Positions 26,060-35,274 are shown, counted from the stretch's first letter. The stretch is DNA of 64,000 nt from Microbulbifer sp. Q7 (GCF_001639145.1 NZ_LROY01000001.1:1242501-1306500); one strand, 5' to 3'. Made by a program: numbers and translations. The notes: generated by a model not told the origin, from the sequence alone.

Positions 26060-27385
26060 ATGAAAGTATTTGACGAAATCGAATCTGAAGTAATGAGCTA
26101 CGCCCGCGCTTTCCCGCGGGTTTTTAACAAGGCGCAGGGCGAGTACCTGTACGACGAGGAAGGCAACCAGTACCTGGACTTCCTGGCCGGTGCCGGCACC
26201 CTGAACTACGGGCACAACAACCCGATCTTCAAAAAAGCGCTGCTGGAGTACATCGAGCAGGACGGCATCACCCACGGTCTGGACCTGCACACCAAGGCCA
26301 AGCGTGAGTTTCTGGAGTCGTTCTACGAGCACATCCTGAAGCCCCGTGACATGACCTACATCATGCAGTTCACCGGCCCCACCGGCACCAATGCGGTGGA
26401 AGCGGCACTGAAGATCGCGCGCAAGTACAAAGGCCGCGAAAACATCATTTCCTTCACCAACGGTTTCCACGGCTGCAGCCTGGGTGCGCTGTCTGCCACC
26501 GGTAACTCTCACCATCGCGGTGCCTCCGGCGTGAGCATGAGCGGTGTGGCGCGTATGCCGTACGACGGTTACCTGGGTGACGAAATGGACACCACTGCGT
26601 ACCTGGACAAGGTGCTGAGCGATTCTTCCAGCGGTGTTGACCACCCGGCGGCCGTACTGGTGGAAACCGTACAGGGCGAGGGCGGTATCAATGCGGCCAG
26701 CGTCGAGTGGCTGCGCAATCTGCAGGACGTGTGCAGAAAGCACGACGTACTGCTGATTGTCGACGACATCCAAGCGGGCTGTGGCCGTACCGGCAGCTAC
26801 TTCAGCTTTGAAGAAGCCGGTATCGACCCGGACATCGTTACCCTGTCCAAATCCCTGAGTGGTTACGGCCTGCCGTTTGCGGTAGTGCTGATGAAGCCGG
26901 AGCTGGACCAGTGGAAGCCGGGCGAGCACAACGGCACCTTCCGTGGCAACAACCTCGCTTTTGTTACCGCCAAGGCGGCCATCGATCACTTCTGGAGCGA
27001 TGACAAATTTGCCAAGGAAGTAAAACGCAAGGGCGACTACATCGAGCAGCGCCTGCAGAAGATCGTTGACCAGTATGGCGACGGCAACATGACCACCCGC
27101 GGTCGCGGCATGTTCCGCGGCCTCAACTGCGTGAGCGGCGAGCTGGCCGACAAGATCACCACCGAAGCCTTCCGCAATGGCTTGGTGATTGAAACCAGTG
27201 GTGCCGACGACCACGTGGTGAAAACCCTGTGCCCGCTGACCATCAGCGATGAGAACCTGACCAAGGCACTGGATATTGTGGAAGCGGCAGTCGCTAAAGT
27301 GCTGAAAGGTGAAGATGTGCCGGAAGAGCACGACTTCTTCGCAGAAGATGCCGAGCAGCCGGCACCGCTGGCCGGCGCTGCCTGA
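26060..27385 (+). CDS. ectB: Diaminobutyrate--2-oxoglutarate transaminase
   Basis: PLP enzyme making L-2,4-diaminobutyrate from aspartate semialdehyde, the first committed step of ectoine synthesis. It has 441 residues with family motifs [29 protein letters not shown] and the PLP Lys in [14 protein letters not shown]. The N-terminus [19 protein letters not shown] is diagnostic for EctB. The C-terminal tail ([20 protein letters not shown]) is slightly long. It lies 81 bases after ectA and has its own RBS. Confidence 0.97.
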   Translation: MKVFDEIESEVMSYARAFPRVFNKAQGEYLYDEEGNQYLDFLAGAGTLNYGHNNPIFKKALLEYIEQDGITHGLDLHTKAKREFLESFYEHILKPRDMTYIMQFTGPTGTNAVEAALKIARKYKGRENIISFTNGFHGCSLGALSATGNSHHRGASGVSMSGVARMPYDGYLGDEMDTTAYLDKVLSDSSSGVDHPAAVLVETVQGEGGINAASVEWLRNLQDVCRKHDVLLIVDDIQAGCGRTGSYFSFEEAGIDPDIVTLSKSLSGYGLPFAVVLMKPELDQWKPGEHNGTFRGNNLAFVTAKAAIDHFWSDDKFAKEVKRKGDYIEQRLQKIVDQYGDGNMTTRGRGMFRGLNCVSGELADKITTEAFRNGLVIETSGADDHVVKTLCPLTISDENLTKALDIVEAAVAKVLKGEDVPEEHDFFAEDAEQPAPLAGAA

Positions 27386-27402
27386 TACGCGCCACATCGA
27401 CC

Positions 27403-27438
27403 GGCGGCCGCTGTTCCTGCGTGAGACAGCGGGCCGCC
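27403..27438 (+). repeat. Intercistronic hairpin between ectB and ectC
   Basis: GGCGGCCGCTGT (27403-27414) pairs with ACAGCGGGCCGCC (27426-27438), a 12-bp stem with one bulged base. No T-run follows, so it is more likely an mRNA-stability or processing element than a terminator. Confidence 0.65.
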
Positions 27439-27479
27439 CATTTCAAGACCTGAATTAAAGATTGCAAGTAGAGTAAGTG

Positions 27480-27884
27480 ATGATCGTAAGAAAGCTGCAA
27501 GAAGCAGAACAATCCAACCGTCGTATCGTTTCCGAAGGCTGGGAGAGCACCCGCCTGTTGCTGAAAAACGACAATATGGGCTTCTCGTTCCATATCACGA
27601 CCATTTATGAGGGGGCGAACCTGAACCTGCACTACCAGAACCACCTGGAATCGGTGTACTGCATTTCCGGTGAAGGTTCGGTCATGGCGGAAGCCGATGG
27701 CGTAGTGCACGAGATCACGCCGGGTACCATTTATATCCTGGACAAGCACGACAAGCATGTGCTGAAAGCAAAGACCGAAATGAAGATGGCTTGTGTGTTC
27801 AACCCACCCCTGCATGGCAAGGAAGTGCACAATGCGGAAGGCGCGTATGAGCTGGAAGCGGAAGAGGTGAAGGACGAAAAATAA
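27480..27884 (+). CDS. ectC: Ectoine synthase
   Basis: Cupin-fold enzyme that cyclises N-gamma-acetyl-diaminobutyrate to ectoine. The 134-residue product begins [23 protein letters not shown] and contains the metal-site region [20 protein letters not shown] and [15 protein letters not shown], all typical of EctC. I took ATG 27480 (MIVRKL) rather than the GTG three bases upstream because EctC proteins begin MIVR. Confidence 0.97.
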   Translation: MIVRKLQEAEQSNRRIVSEGWESTRLLLKNDNMGFSFHITTIYEGANLNLHYQNHLESVYCISGEGSVMAEADGVVHEITPGTIYILDKHDKHVLKAKTEMKMACVFNPPLHGKEVHNAEGAYELEAEEVKDEK

Positions 27885-28035
27885 TTCGGCCGAGAACATC
27901 ATCCCTATGCACAACAAAGCAGCGGAGTTTTGGAGCACCACGCGGGACTATTTGACCTCGGACAGCAGTGAGCCGGGCAAAAAAAGTAGCCGCACTCCTA
28001 ATCTTGAACTCAAAAACGGTCAACGCAAGGATCCC

Positions 28036-29481
28036 ATGAAAGCACATACGGTTGAAAAAATCGGCGGTACGTCCATGAGCGACTACCGTGCAGTACGAGA
28101 CAACATCATTCTGAAAAACGGCAAGGCGAAAACAGAAGGGCTGTATCGGCGTGTTTTCGTGGTTTCTGCCTACGGCGGCATTACCGACATGTTGCTGGAG
28201 CATAAAAAATCTGGTCGCCCCGGGGTGTTTGCCCTGTTCGCTGGCGCGGACGACGAGCGCGAATGGTCCGACGCCGTAGCGGGCCTGCGCGCCAGCATGG
28301 AAGAAATCAACGCGAAGCTGTTCAGTGACGAAATCACCCTGGCCAAGGCCAATGGGTTTATTGGTGAGCGCCTGGATGACGCGGCCAACTGCCTGGCAGA
28401 CCTGGAGCGCGTGTGTCAGCACGGCCACTTTGCCCTGGAAGGCCACCTGGACGTGGTGAGTGAAATGCTCGCCAGCCTGGGTGAAGCGCACAGTGCCTGG
28501 AATATGGCGCAGCTGCTGAAGCAGGAAGGGATCAACGCCCGCTTTGTGGACCTGACCGGCTGGCGCGATGGCGAACACCGCACCCTGGATGAGCGTATCG
28601 AGCGCGCCTTTGCGGATGTGGATTTCGACAATGAACTGCCCATCGCCACCGGCTATGCGCACACCGCCGAAGGCCTGATGAAAACCTTTGCGCGCGGCTA
28701 CAGCGAAATGACCTTCAGCCGCATCGCCGTGAAGACCGGTGCCAGCGAAGCGATTATCCACAAGGAATATCACCTGAGCAGCGCCGACCCCCGTCTGGTG
28801 GGTGAGGAACACGCGGTGCCCATCGGTCGCACCAATTACGACGTGGCGGACCAGCTCGCCAACCTGGGGATGGAAGCCATTCACCCCCGCGCCGCAAAAG
28901 GATTGCGCCAGCAGGCAATCCCCCTGCGCGTGATGAACACCTTTGAGCCCGAGCACCGCGGTACTCTGGTTACAGGCGACTATGTAAGCGACACGCCGCA
29001 GGTGGAGATCATCGCGGGGCGTAAAAACATCTATGCTGTTGAATGTTTCGATCAGGATATGATGGGCAGCATGACCAGCTACGACCGGGCGATCAATGAG
29101 ATTATCGCGCGCTTCAAGGGCAGCGTGGTAACCAAAGATACAAACGCCAATACGATTACCCACTACTTGAGCAACAACCTGAAAACCGTCAAGCGCATTA
29201 AAAAGGCGATTGGTGAGCTGTTCCCGGACTGCGATATTCAGGTGCGCAAGGTGGCGGTTGTTTCCGCTATTGGTAGCGATATGAAAATCTCGGGCATGCT
29301 GTCTCGCGCGGTGAGCGCGCTGGCCAACTCCGGCATCAGTATTCTCGCGGTGCACCAGTCTATGCGTCAGGTAGACATGCAGTTTGTGATCGACGAAAGC
29401 GATTACGAAAGCGCGGTAAAAAGCCTGCACGCAGCACTGGTAGAAGTGCACGAACATGGCGACGCCATATGCGCGGCCTGA
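28036..29481 (+). CDS. ask: Ectoine-operon aspartate kinase (Ask_Ect)
   Basis: Phosphorylates aspartate to feed ectoine synthesis; the operon-specific isoform is thought to be less sensitive to feedback control. The 481-residue protein has the kinase start HTVEKIGGTSMSDY, VVSAYGGITDMLLEHK, FSRIAVKTGASEAIIHKEYHLSSADPR in the catalytic core and C-terminal ACT domains (VAVVSAIGSDMKISGMLSRA). I chose ATG 28036 because AAGG lies seven bases upstream and family members start here. The frame stays open to ATG 27907, which would add 43 unrelated residues. Confidence 0.93.
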   Translation: MKAHTVEKIGGTSMSDYRAVRDNIILKNGKAKTEGLYRRVFVVSAYGGITDMLLEHKKSGRPGVFALFAGADDEREWSDAVAGLRASMEEINAKLFSDEITLAKANGFIGERLDDAANCLADLERVCQHGHFALEGHLDVVSEMLASLGEAHSAWNMAQLLKQEGINARFVDLTGWRDGEHRTLDERIERAFADVDFDNELPIATGYAHTAEGLMKTFARGYSEMTFSRIAVKTGASEAIIHKEYHLSSADPRLVGEEHAVPIGRTNYDVADQLANLGMEAIHPRAAKGLRQQAIPLRVMNTFEPEHRGTLVTGDYVSDTPQVEIIAGRKNIYAVECFDQDMMGSMTSYDRAINEIIARFKGSVVTKDTNANTITHYLSNNLKTVKRIKKAIGELFPDCDIQVRKVAVVSAIGSDMKISGMLSRAVSALANSGISILAVHQSMRQVDMQFVIDESDYESAVKSLHAALVEVHEHGDAICAA

Positions 29482-30476
29482 TGTTGCGCCTTTCTTCGCG
29501 ACTGCCGCCAGCTTTGCTGGCGGCAGTGTTGGTTGTGGCCAGTGGGTTTTTCCCGGGCAACGTGGTGCTGGCGCAGGAAAGCGCGGATGTGCCACCGCCG
29601 GTCATCAGCGAGGAGGAAAAGGCTAAAAACCAGCAGAAAATCGCCGAGCTGGACAAGGTCGCCGAGGCCGCCGACAAAATCGACAAGCCGCTGTATTCCC
29701 CGTTTATCGAGCGCTATGTGCTGGATGAACTGAAACAGCTGCGCGTGGACATGGCGGCGCAGAAGGTATCGCTCACCGAGAACATCGTGGACCGGCAGTT
29801 AAGTGCCGCCGACAAGGCGATTACCTACGCCACCGATACCATTACCTACTTCTTCTACCTGATTGCCGGCTTCAGTTCCCTGCTGGTGATTATGGGCTGG
29901 ACATCCATTCGCGATGTGAAAGAAAAGGTGCACACCCTCGCCAACCAGGAAATCTCCAGCCTAGTGGAGCAGTACGAGGAGCGCCTGCGCAGCATTGAAG
30001 AGCAGCTCTCGGAAAAGACCCAGCACATTGAACACAACCGGGATGAAATCGAGCTGACCCAGGAAGTTCACTCCCTGTGGCTGCGCGCCGGAAGGGAGCA
30101 GACACCCACCGGTAAAATCGCCGTCTACGACCAGATTCTGAATCTGCGCAAGGACGACGGCGAAGCGCTGACCTATAAGGCAGATGCGGTACTGGAACTG
30201 GACGAGCCCCAGTGGGCCATCAACCTGTGTCTACAGGCACTGCAGATCGATAGCCAGAACGGTAACGCCTACTACCAGCTGGCCTGTGCCTATGCGTATC
30301 TGGAGCAGTGGGAAGAGGCCATCGGCTACCTGCGAAAAGCGCTGGATATTTCCATGGCGTATCGCGACGAGGCACTGGAAGACTCCGCATTCAATGGGCT
30401 CTACGAATCCGACGAATTCGCCACCCTGATGGGCATTCAGCCGGAGAACGCCCCTAGGGCCGACGACGCGCAGTGA
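29469..30476 (+). CDS. Membrane-anchored coiled-coil/TPR protein of the ectoine operon
   Basis: A 335-residue protein of unknown function. Order of features: signal-peptide-like segment (about 12-36), a charged periplasmic helical part (about 40-115), one TM helix (about 125-147, ITYFFYLIAGFSSLLVIMGW), a cytosolic coiled coil (about 150-200) and two or three TPR units (about 205-300, for example EALTYKADAVLELDEPQWAINLCLQAL). It starts inside the ask gene; a second in-frame ATG at 29481 forms a TGATG junction with the ask stop, so translation is coupled in either case. The context suggests a structural or sensory role linked to osmoadaptation. I do not recognise a named family. Confidence 0.82.
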   Translation: MRGLMLRLSSRLPPALLAAVLVVASGFFPGNVVLAQESADVPPPVISEEEKAKNQQKIAELDKVAEAADKIDKPLYSPFIERYVLDELKQLRVDMAAQKVSLTENIVDRQLSAADKAITYATDTITYFFYLIAGFSSLLVIMGWTSIRDVKEKVHTLANQEISSLVEQYEERLRSIEEQLSEKTQHIEHNRDEIELTQEVHSLWLRAGREQTPTGKIAVYDQILNLRKDDGEALTYKADAVLELDEPQWAINLCLQALQIDSQNGNAYYQLACAYAYLEQWEEAIGYLRKALDISMAYRDEALEDSAFNGLYESDEFATLMGIQPENAPRADDAQ

Positions 30477-30591
30477 TTGTGCCGGCGCTGGTCGCCGGCC
30501 GTCAGAATAAAAAAATGAACGGCTGTATCCATTTCATAAGAACAAACAAAAAAACAATAACCCGTGACCAACCAATTCAAGGGGCCCGACC

Positions 30592-32010
30592 GTGCTGATT
30601 AGCTTTTTGCTGTTTCTTTGCCTGTTTGCTGCCGTGGGAATCAGTTCCTACCGCAAGAGCCGCGGTACCAAGCAAGATTATTATCTGGCGAGCCAGGATG
30701 TTTCTCCCATGCTGGTGGGGCTTTCAGCGGTGGCTACCAACAACAGTGGCTACATGTTTATCGGGGTGATCGGTTACACCTACGCCACGGGGCTGGCCTC
30801 TATCTGGCTGATGCTGGGCTGGATTCTCGGGGACTTTCTCGGCTCCCTGTGGATGCACAAAAACCTGCGCGAAGCCGCCAAACGCAGTGGTGAATCCAGT
30901 TACGCGGGGGTGCTCGCCTGCTGGCAGGGCACCCGCTTCGCTGGCTGGCAGAAGCTGGCCGGTATTCTCTCCCTGCTCTTTCTACTCGCCTACGCCAGCG
31001 CCCAGCTGGTGGCTGGCAGCAAGGCCCTGTACGTGGTGCTGGACCTGCCGATCTGGAGTGGCGCGGTCATCGGTGGTGTGATCGTCGCGGCCTACTGCCT
31101 GGCGGGCGGCATCCGCGCGTCCATCTGGACCGATGCGGCCCAGTCGCTGGTGATGGTGGTGGCCATGGGGCTGCTGCTGTTCGTGGCGACACAGTCTGTA
31201 GGCGGCCTGAGCGCCGCGTGGCAGCAGATGGGGCAGGTGGAAGGCTTCCTCAACTGGTATCCGCAGGACTTATTGTTGCCGGGACTGGCCGGTGGTGTGC
31301 TGTTTGCGCTGAGCTGGCTGTTCGCGGGTATTTCCGTGGTGGGCCAGCCTCATGTAATGGTGCGTTTTATGGCGCTGGATGATGTGGGGCGCATGGTACA
31401 GGCGCGCTGCTGGTACTACCTGTGGTTCACCATTTTCTATTTTATGGCCACCGGCGTGGGCATGTTGTCGCGCATTCTGCTCAGTGACCCGGGCACGTTC
31501 GATGCGGAGCTGGCGTTGCCGATGATGGCGATGGAATTACTGTCGCCGGTCTTTGTGGGGCTGATTCTCGCAGGTATTTTCGCGGCCACCATGTCCACCG
31601 CCGATTCCCTGATACTGAGCTGCTCGGCCGCACTCACTCACGACATCCTGCCCCAGCGCACCGAGAACACCCGCCTGCTGAAAATAGCCACGCTGGGTAT
31701 TACCGCGGCAGCGGTGGCCTGGGCGCTGATGAACAAACAGAGTGTCTTCAGCCTGGTAGTGATGAGCTGGTCCGCCCTGGCTTCTGCCTTCGCGCCGCTG
31801 TTGATGGTGTTGGCCGCTGGCGGTAAACCGTCGCAGAGGCTCGCTGTTGCGATGAGTGTGCTGGGCCTTGCCACTGCGCTGATCTGGCGCTGGCTGGGAT
31901 GGCATGCGCATATCTATGAGGGCATGCCGGGTATTTTGATGGGGCTTGTGGTTTTTGCCATTGGCCACTTTTTGGCGCGGGAGCCGGTTGGGCGTACTGC
32001 AAACGCATAG
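30592..32010 (+). CDS. Sodium:solute symporter (SSS/PutP family)
   Basis: A 472-residue inner-membrane transporter with about 12-13 TM helices and family signatures SAVATNNSGYMFIGVIGYTY and a PutP-like SWLFAGISVVGQPHVMVRFMAL. GIFAATMSTADSLILSCSAALTHD matches the TM8/Na+ site region of proline/betaine symporters. Start is GTG 30592, with GGGG seven bases upstream. Downstream of the ectoine operon, it plausibly imports proline, ectoine or another compatible solute; substrate is inference. It ends before a bidirectional terminator. Confidence 0.92.
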   Translation: MLISFLLFLCLFAAVGISSYRKSRGTKQDYYLASQDVSPMLVGLSAVATNNSGYMFIGVIGYTYATGLASIWLMLGWILGDFLGSLWMHKNLREAAKRSGESSYAGVLACWQGTRFAGWQKLAGILSLLFLLAYASAQLVAGSKALYVVLDLPIWSGAVIGGVIVAAYCLAGGIRASIWTDAAQSLVMVVAMGLLLFVATQSVGGLSAAWQQMGQVEGFLNWYPQDLLLPGLAGGVLFALSWLFAGISVVGQPHVMVRFMALDDVGRMVQARCWYYLWFTIFYFMATGVGMLSRILLSDPGTFDAELALPMMAMELLSPVFVGLILAGIFAATMSTADSLILSCSAALTHDILPQRTENTRLLKIATLGITAAAVAWALMNKQSVFSLVVMSWSALASAFAPLLMVLAAGGKPSQRLAVAMSVLGLATALIWRWLGWHAHIYEGMPGILMGLVVFAIGHFLAREPVGRTANA

Positions 32011-32058
32011 TGGCAAATCGGTGGATGCGCTGCGCCTATCCACCACTTTCTTGCCTGA

Positions 32059-32094
32059 AAAAAAGAACCCGGCATCAAGGCCGGGTTTTTTTTA
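32059..32094. terminator. Bidirectional intrinsic terminator
   Basis: AACCCGGC-atcaag-GCCGGGTT (32067-32088) is followed by eight Ts (32087-32094) and preceded by an A-run (32059-32065). It serves the symporter on the plus strand and yceI on the minus strand. Confidence 0.9.
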
Positions 32095-32118
32095 TCCTGT
32101 GAGACGGCAATCAAATGC

Positions 32119-32685
32119 TTACTGGCGGATGCCTTCCACGTCCAGGATCATTTCCACGGTCTGGGACGCTGGGCCCAGGTCGTAGTCGATGCCGAAGTCT
32201 TTCAGTTTGAACTCGGTCTTGCCGGTGAAGCCCTGACGGTAGCCGCCCCAGGGGTCCTTGCCGCCGCCGATTTCTTCAACGTCGATGGTGATCGGCTTGG
32301 TGACACCGTGCAGGGTCAGGTCGCCTTTCAGCAGGGCCTTGCCGTCGCCCTTGGGTTCAAAGCTGGTGCTCTTGAAAGTAGCGGTGGGGAACTTGGACAC
32401 GTTCAGGAAATCTTCGCCGCGCAGGTGCTTGTCGCGCTCCGCGTGGTTGCTGTTCAGGCTGGTGGTATCCACCGTCACCTGGATGGAAGACGCTTCCGGC
32501 TTGGCTTCATCGTACACAAAGCTGCCGTCGAACTTGTCGAAACGGCCATACAGCCAGCTGTAACCCAGGTGCTTGATGCGGAACTGGACAAACGCATGTG
32601 CGCCCTTGGTGTCGATCTTATATTCAGCCGCCTGTGCGGTGGCGCCAATCAGCGTGGCAAACAGCAGAACTGCGAGTTTCTTCAT
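32119..32685 (-). CDS. yceI: YceI-family periplasmic lipid-binding protein
   Basis: A 188-residue lipocalin-like protein with a cleavable signal peptide (MKKLAVLLFATLIGATAQA). Family motifs are AEYKIDTKGAHAFVQFRIKHLGYSWLYGRF, ERDKHLRGEDFLNVSKFPTATF (split here for length) and LTLHGVTKPITIDV. YceI proteins bind isoprenoid quinones or fatty acids in the periplasm. Association with the cytochrome b561 gene just upstream on the same strand is a common arrangement and supports a quinone-related role. Confidence 0.94.
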   Translation of the reverse strand: MKKLAVLLFATLIGATAQAAEYKIDTKGAHAFVQFRIKHLGYSWLYGRFDKFDGSFVYDEAKPEASSIQVTVDTTSLNSNHAERDKHLRGEDFLNVSKFPTATFKSTSFEPKGDGKALLKGDLTLHGVTKPITIDVEEIGGGKDPWGGYRQGFTGKTEFKLKDFGIDYDLGPASQTVEMILDVEGIRQ

Positions 32686-32701
32686 GGGTGAGCTTCCTGT
32701 T

Positions 32702-32761
32702 GGTTGTTGTTCAAGTGGTTGTTGTTCAAATAGCTGTTGTTCAAATGGTTCTTGCTTGAAT
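32702..32761. repeat. 15-bp tandem repeat, four units
   Basis: Four 15-base units in a row: GGTTGTTGTTCAAGT, GGTTGTTGTTCAAAT, AGCTGTTGTTCAAAT and GGTTCTTGCTTGAAT. They lie in the 95-base gap between the cytochrome b561 stop and the yceI start and would be transcribed in the yceI leader. Unit 4 is the most diverged. Confidence 0.9.
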
Positions 32762-32780
32762 CACTGCGCGCGGTAAACCG

Positions 32781-33335
32781 CTAGCGGCGCGGCGCCAGGC
32801 CGAGCATTTTGCGCAGCGTATTGTCCTTGTTCACGAAGTGGTGCTTGAACGCCGCCAAGCTGTGCACCAGCACCAGCCCCATGAGCGTCCACGCCAGCCA
32901 CTCGTGGATGGTGCCGGCAATATCTTCCTGGTTTTCCAGCCCTTGCAGGGTTGCGGGCACGCTGAACCAGTTGAACACCTCGATGGCACGGCCATCCGCG
33001 GTGCTGATCAGGTAACCGGAGGCTGCAATTGCCAGCAGCAGGCCGTAGAGCACAGCGTGGGCGACACTGGCGGCGCGCTGTTGCCAGCGCGGTGCGGGCT
33101 CTGGTGCCGGGGCCGTGTTGAGCCAGCGCCATAACAGGCGTGCGACCAGCAGCAGGGCGAGCAGTATGCCCACCGACTTGTGAATGTCCGGGCCCTGCCG
33201 ATACCAGGGGTCGTAATACGAGAGCCCCACCATCCACCAGCCCAGCGCGAACATGCCGATGATGGCGGGGGCCATCAGCCAGTGGAATAGTACGGCTACC
33301 CAGCCGTATTGGATGTTGCTATTGCAGGCCTGCAC
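32781..33335 (-). CDS. Cytochrome b561-family protein
   Basis: A 184-residue di-heme inner-membrane protein with four TM helices. Candidate heme ligands are His in LFHWLMAPAI, DIHKSVGILLALLL, VAHAVLYGLLL and LVHSLAAFKHHFV. It shuttles electrons between quinol and periplasmic acceptors; some homologues act as superoxide:quinone oxidoreductases (CybB). It is probably co-transcribed with yceI, 95 bases downstream. Confidence 0.92.
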   Translation of the reverse strand: MQACNSNIQYGWVAVLFHWLMAPAIIGMFALGWWMVGLSYYDPWYRQGPDIHKSVGILLALLLVARLLWRWLNTAPAPEPAPRWQQRAASVAHAVLYGLLLAIAASGYLISTADGRAIEVFNWFSVPATLQGLENQEDIAGTIHEWLAWTLMGLVLVHSLAAFKHHFVNKDNTLRKMLGLAPRR

Positions 33336-33429
33336 GACCGACTCCGTCCGTAAATTCAGATTCTGCGCATTATAAAAAGTTTACGGCAGGGGAATAGCGC
33401 AAAAAGCTGGCGCTATTTTTCGAAAAAAT

Positions 33430-33489
33430 CGCACAGGGCTGTTTTTGAAGGGACGCTCAGGGCTGCTTTTGAAAGAACGCACAGGGCTG
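33430..33489. repeat. 24-bp tandem repeat, 2.5 units
   Basis: Two 24-base units (33430-33453 and 33454-33477) begin CGC(A/T)CAGGGCTG and are followed by a half unit CGCACAGGGCTG (33478-33489). The second unit differs at a few positions. They lie in the gene-free gap upstream of the cytochrome b561 gene and may affect its promoter. Confidence 0.85.
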
Positions 33490-33536
33490 TAATAAGGCCG
33501 GCAGGGGGCAGACCAGCATTGTCGGCGGTTGGCAGA

Positions 33537-34247
33537 TCAGTGCTGCAGGGCGTGCTGGCGCTCGGCGGCGTTCAGTACCTTGCCAAGAAGATTCGGGTCC
33601 AGCTTGGTGCGGTCGCTGAGCTGGTGGGTGAGCCAGTCGAGGTCGTGGGGGGATTCTGCATCGGCTTCGCCGTTTTCACCGTTTTCCATCGCCATCTGCT
33701 CCAGTTGCCAGATGACATCCAGCAGCAGCTGGGGTGCCAGGGCTGGTTCGTCTTCGCTGGCAAACAGGTGGTTTTCGAGGCGCTCCAGGTCCTGGCGCTT
33801 TACCACCAGCTCCGCGTAGTTGGGATACCACAGGCCACTGAAGGGCTCGGGGCGGCGGCTGAAGTCGAAAGTGATGCGCAGGCGGTTGCCGTTGCCATCC
33901 TGCAGGGTTGGGGTGTCGTTTTCTTCCGCCGGCAGGGCGGGGCGCTGGCGCAATATGCCGACAATGGCGCGCCAATCGCCACTCTGCTCGGGGCACAACC
34001 GCAGGGGCTCGCTGAGTTCGGTTTTGGGTTTGCCGGGGCGGTCGATGTAGGCGAGCTGCTGGCCCGGGCGATACCAGTAGAGATCCAGGGTGTGGTCTTC
34101 GGCGAGGCGGGCCAGGTCGTCGCTGGTGAGCGGGTCTTCGGAGAGGGCACTAAGGTGGTCCACCGCCTGCTGGACACTGAGCCAGCGCCGCATGTGAAAG
34201 GGTTTGCCCGTGGATTTTCCCGACCCGTTACCGCCCGCCGTCGCCAT
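33537..34247 (-). CDS. Hypothetical protein with N-terminal helix-turn-helix-like segment
   Basis: A 236-residue soluble protein I do not recognise. The N-terminal part (RRWLSVQQAVDHLSALSEDPLTSDDLARLAED) resembles the small winged-helix segments used to read DNA or peptides, followed by LYWYRPGQ. The middle contains a Pro-rich beta region; the C-terminus is acidic (ENGENGEADAESPHDLDWL). No signal peptide or TM helix. It lies 73 bases downstream of corA and may share its transcript. Codon use is normal for the window. Confidence 0.7.
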   Translation of the reverse strand: MATAGGNGSGKSTGKPFHMRRWLSVQQAVDHLSALSEDPLTSDDLARLAEDHTLDLYWYRPGQQLAYIDRPGKPKTELSEPLRLCPEQSGDWRAIVGILRQRPALPAEENDTPTLQDGNGNRLRITFDFSRRPEPFSGLWYPNYAELVVKRQDLERLENHLFASEDEPALAPQLLLDVIWQLEQMAMENGENGEADAESPHDLDWLTHQLSDRTKLDPNLLGKVLNAAERQHALQH

Positions 34248-34320
34248 GGTTGCCCTGCTTCCCTGAAGTGCTTTTTGACCCTTAAAGATTAGCAGGTGGC
34301 GGGAGATTATGAGGCGTCGG

Positions 34321-35274
34321 TTAGAGCCAGCCTTTGCGCTTGAAGTAGAAGTAGGGCGCCATCCCTGCCATCAGCATCAGCCCCAGTGCCCAGGGGTAGC
34401 CCAGCAGCCACTTCAGTTCCGGCATGTATTCAAAGTTCATGCCGTAGATACTGGCCACCATGGTGGGGGGCAGGAAGACCACCGCGGCAATGGAGAAGAT
34501 CTTGATGATCTTGTTCTGTTCGATGCTGATAAAGCCCTGGGTGGAGTCCATCAGGAAGTTGATTTTTTCGAACAGGAAGGTGGTGTGGGACATCAGGGTG
34601 TCGATGTCGCGCAGAATGCCCCAGCAGCTCTCGCGCAGTTCCGGGTCGTCTTTCAGGTGGCGTTGCAGGAAGGCGATGGAGCGCTGGGTGTCCATCAGGC
34701 ACAGGCGGATTTTGCCGTTGGAGTCCTCCAGCTTGGCCAGGTGGTCGATGGCTTCTTCCAGGTCGGCGTCTTCGTCTTCCAGCACCAGGTGGCTGACTTC
34801 ACCCAGGGTGAGGTAGTTGTCTTCCAGCGCATCGGCCAGGTTTTCCACTTTCTGCTCAAACAGCAGAATCAGCAGCTCCTGGGCATTGTGTGCTTCCACC
34901 TGATTGCGGCGGGCACGCATGCGCAGCAGGCGGAAGTCTGCCAGCTCGTTGTCGCGCACGGTGATGAGACGCTGCGGCTGGAGAATGAAGGCGGCGGTGG
35001 AGGTATCGTGGCGGCCTTCGCTTTGCGTCAGGTACAGGGAATGCACGTGGATGCCGGCGGCATCCACAAAGTAGCGGGCGGATGACTCCAGCTCTTCAAC
35101 GTCCTCGGATTCCGGCAGTTCGGTGCGCAGCAGTTGTTCCAGCAGGTCGCGTTCGTTTTCTTCCGGATCCTGCAGGTCGATCCAGGCCGCATCGGACAGG
35201 GGTTGGCTCTGGTAGTCACTGCCGGCGTAGGTTTCTTTAATTTTGCCGCGTTGGATCTGGAACAGTCTCAGCAT
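34321..35274 (-). CDS. corA: Magnesium/cobalt transporter CorA
   Basis: Inner-membrane Mg2+ channel of 317 residues. A large N-terminal cytosolic domain is followed by a long coiled helix and two C-terminal TM helices. The signature is YGMNFEYMPEL, with the GMN motif at the pore entrance. The terminal KRKGWL is typical. The ATG at 35274 (MLRLFQIQRG) is preceded by AAGGAAGCGG and gives the standard CorA length; the frame is open 27 codons further upstream. Confidence 0.95.
   Translation of the reverse strand: MLRLFQIQRGKIKETYAGSDYQSQPLSDAAWIDLQDPEENERDLLEQLLRTELPESEDVEELESSARYFVDAAGIHVHSLYLTQSEGRHDTSTAAFILQPQRLITVRDNELADFRLLRMRARRNQVEAHNAQELLILLFEQKVENLADALEDNYLTLGEVSHLVLEDEDADLEEAIDHLAKLEDSNGKIRLCLMDTQRSIAFLQRHLKDDPELRESCWGILRDIDTLMSHTTFLFEKINFLMDSTQGFISIEQNKIIKIFSIAAVVFLPPTMVASIYGMNFEYMPELKWLLGYPWALGLMLMAGMAPYFYFKRKGWL

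Noticed and set aside
26030..27397. Minus-strand open frame opposite ectB
   Set aside because: ectB is unambiguous; the antisense translation is Val/Gln-rich and featureless.
27799..29595. Minus-strand open frame of 598 codons opposite ask
   Set aside because: Ask has complete kinase and ACT motifs on the plus strand; the antisense product has no recognisable motif.
30482..30506. Hairpin GCCGGCG-ctggt-CGCCGGC as a terminator between the TPR gene and the symporter
   Set aside because: On the plus strand it is followed by a mixed sequence and then an A-run, not Ts, so it is not an intrinsic terminator in the direction of these genes.
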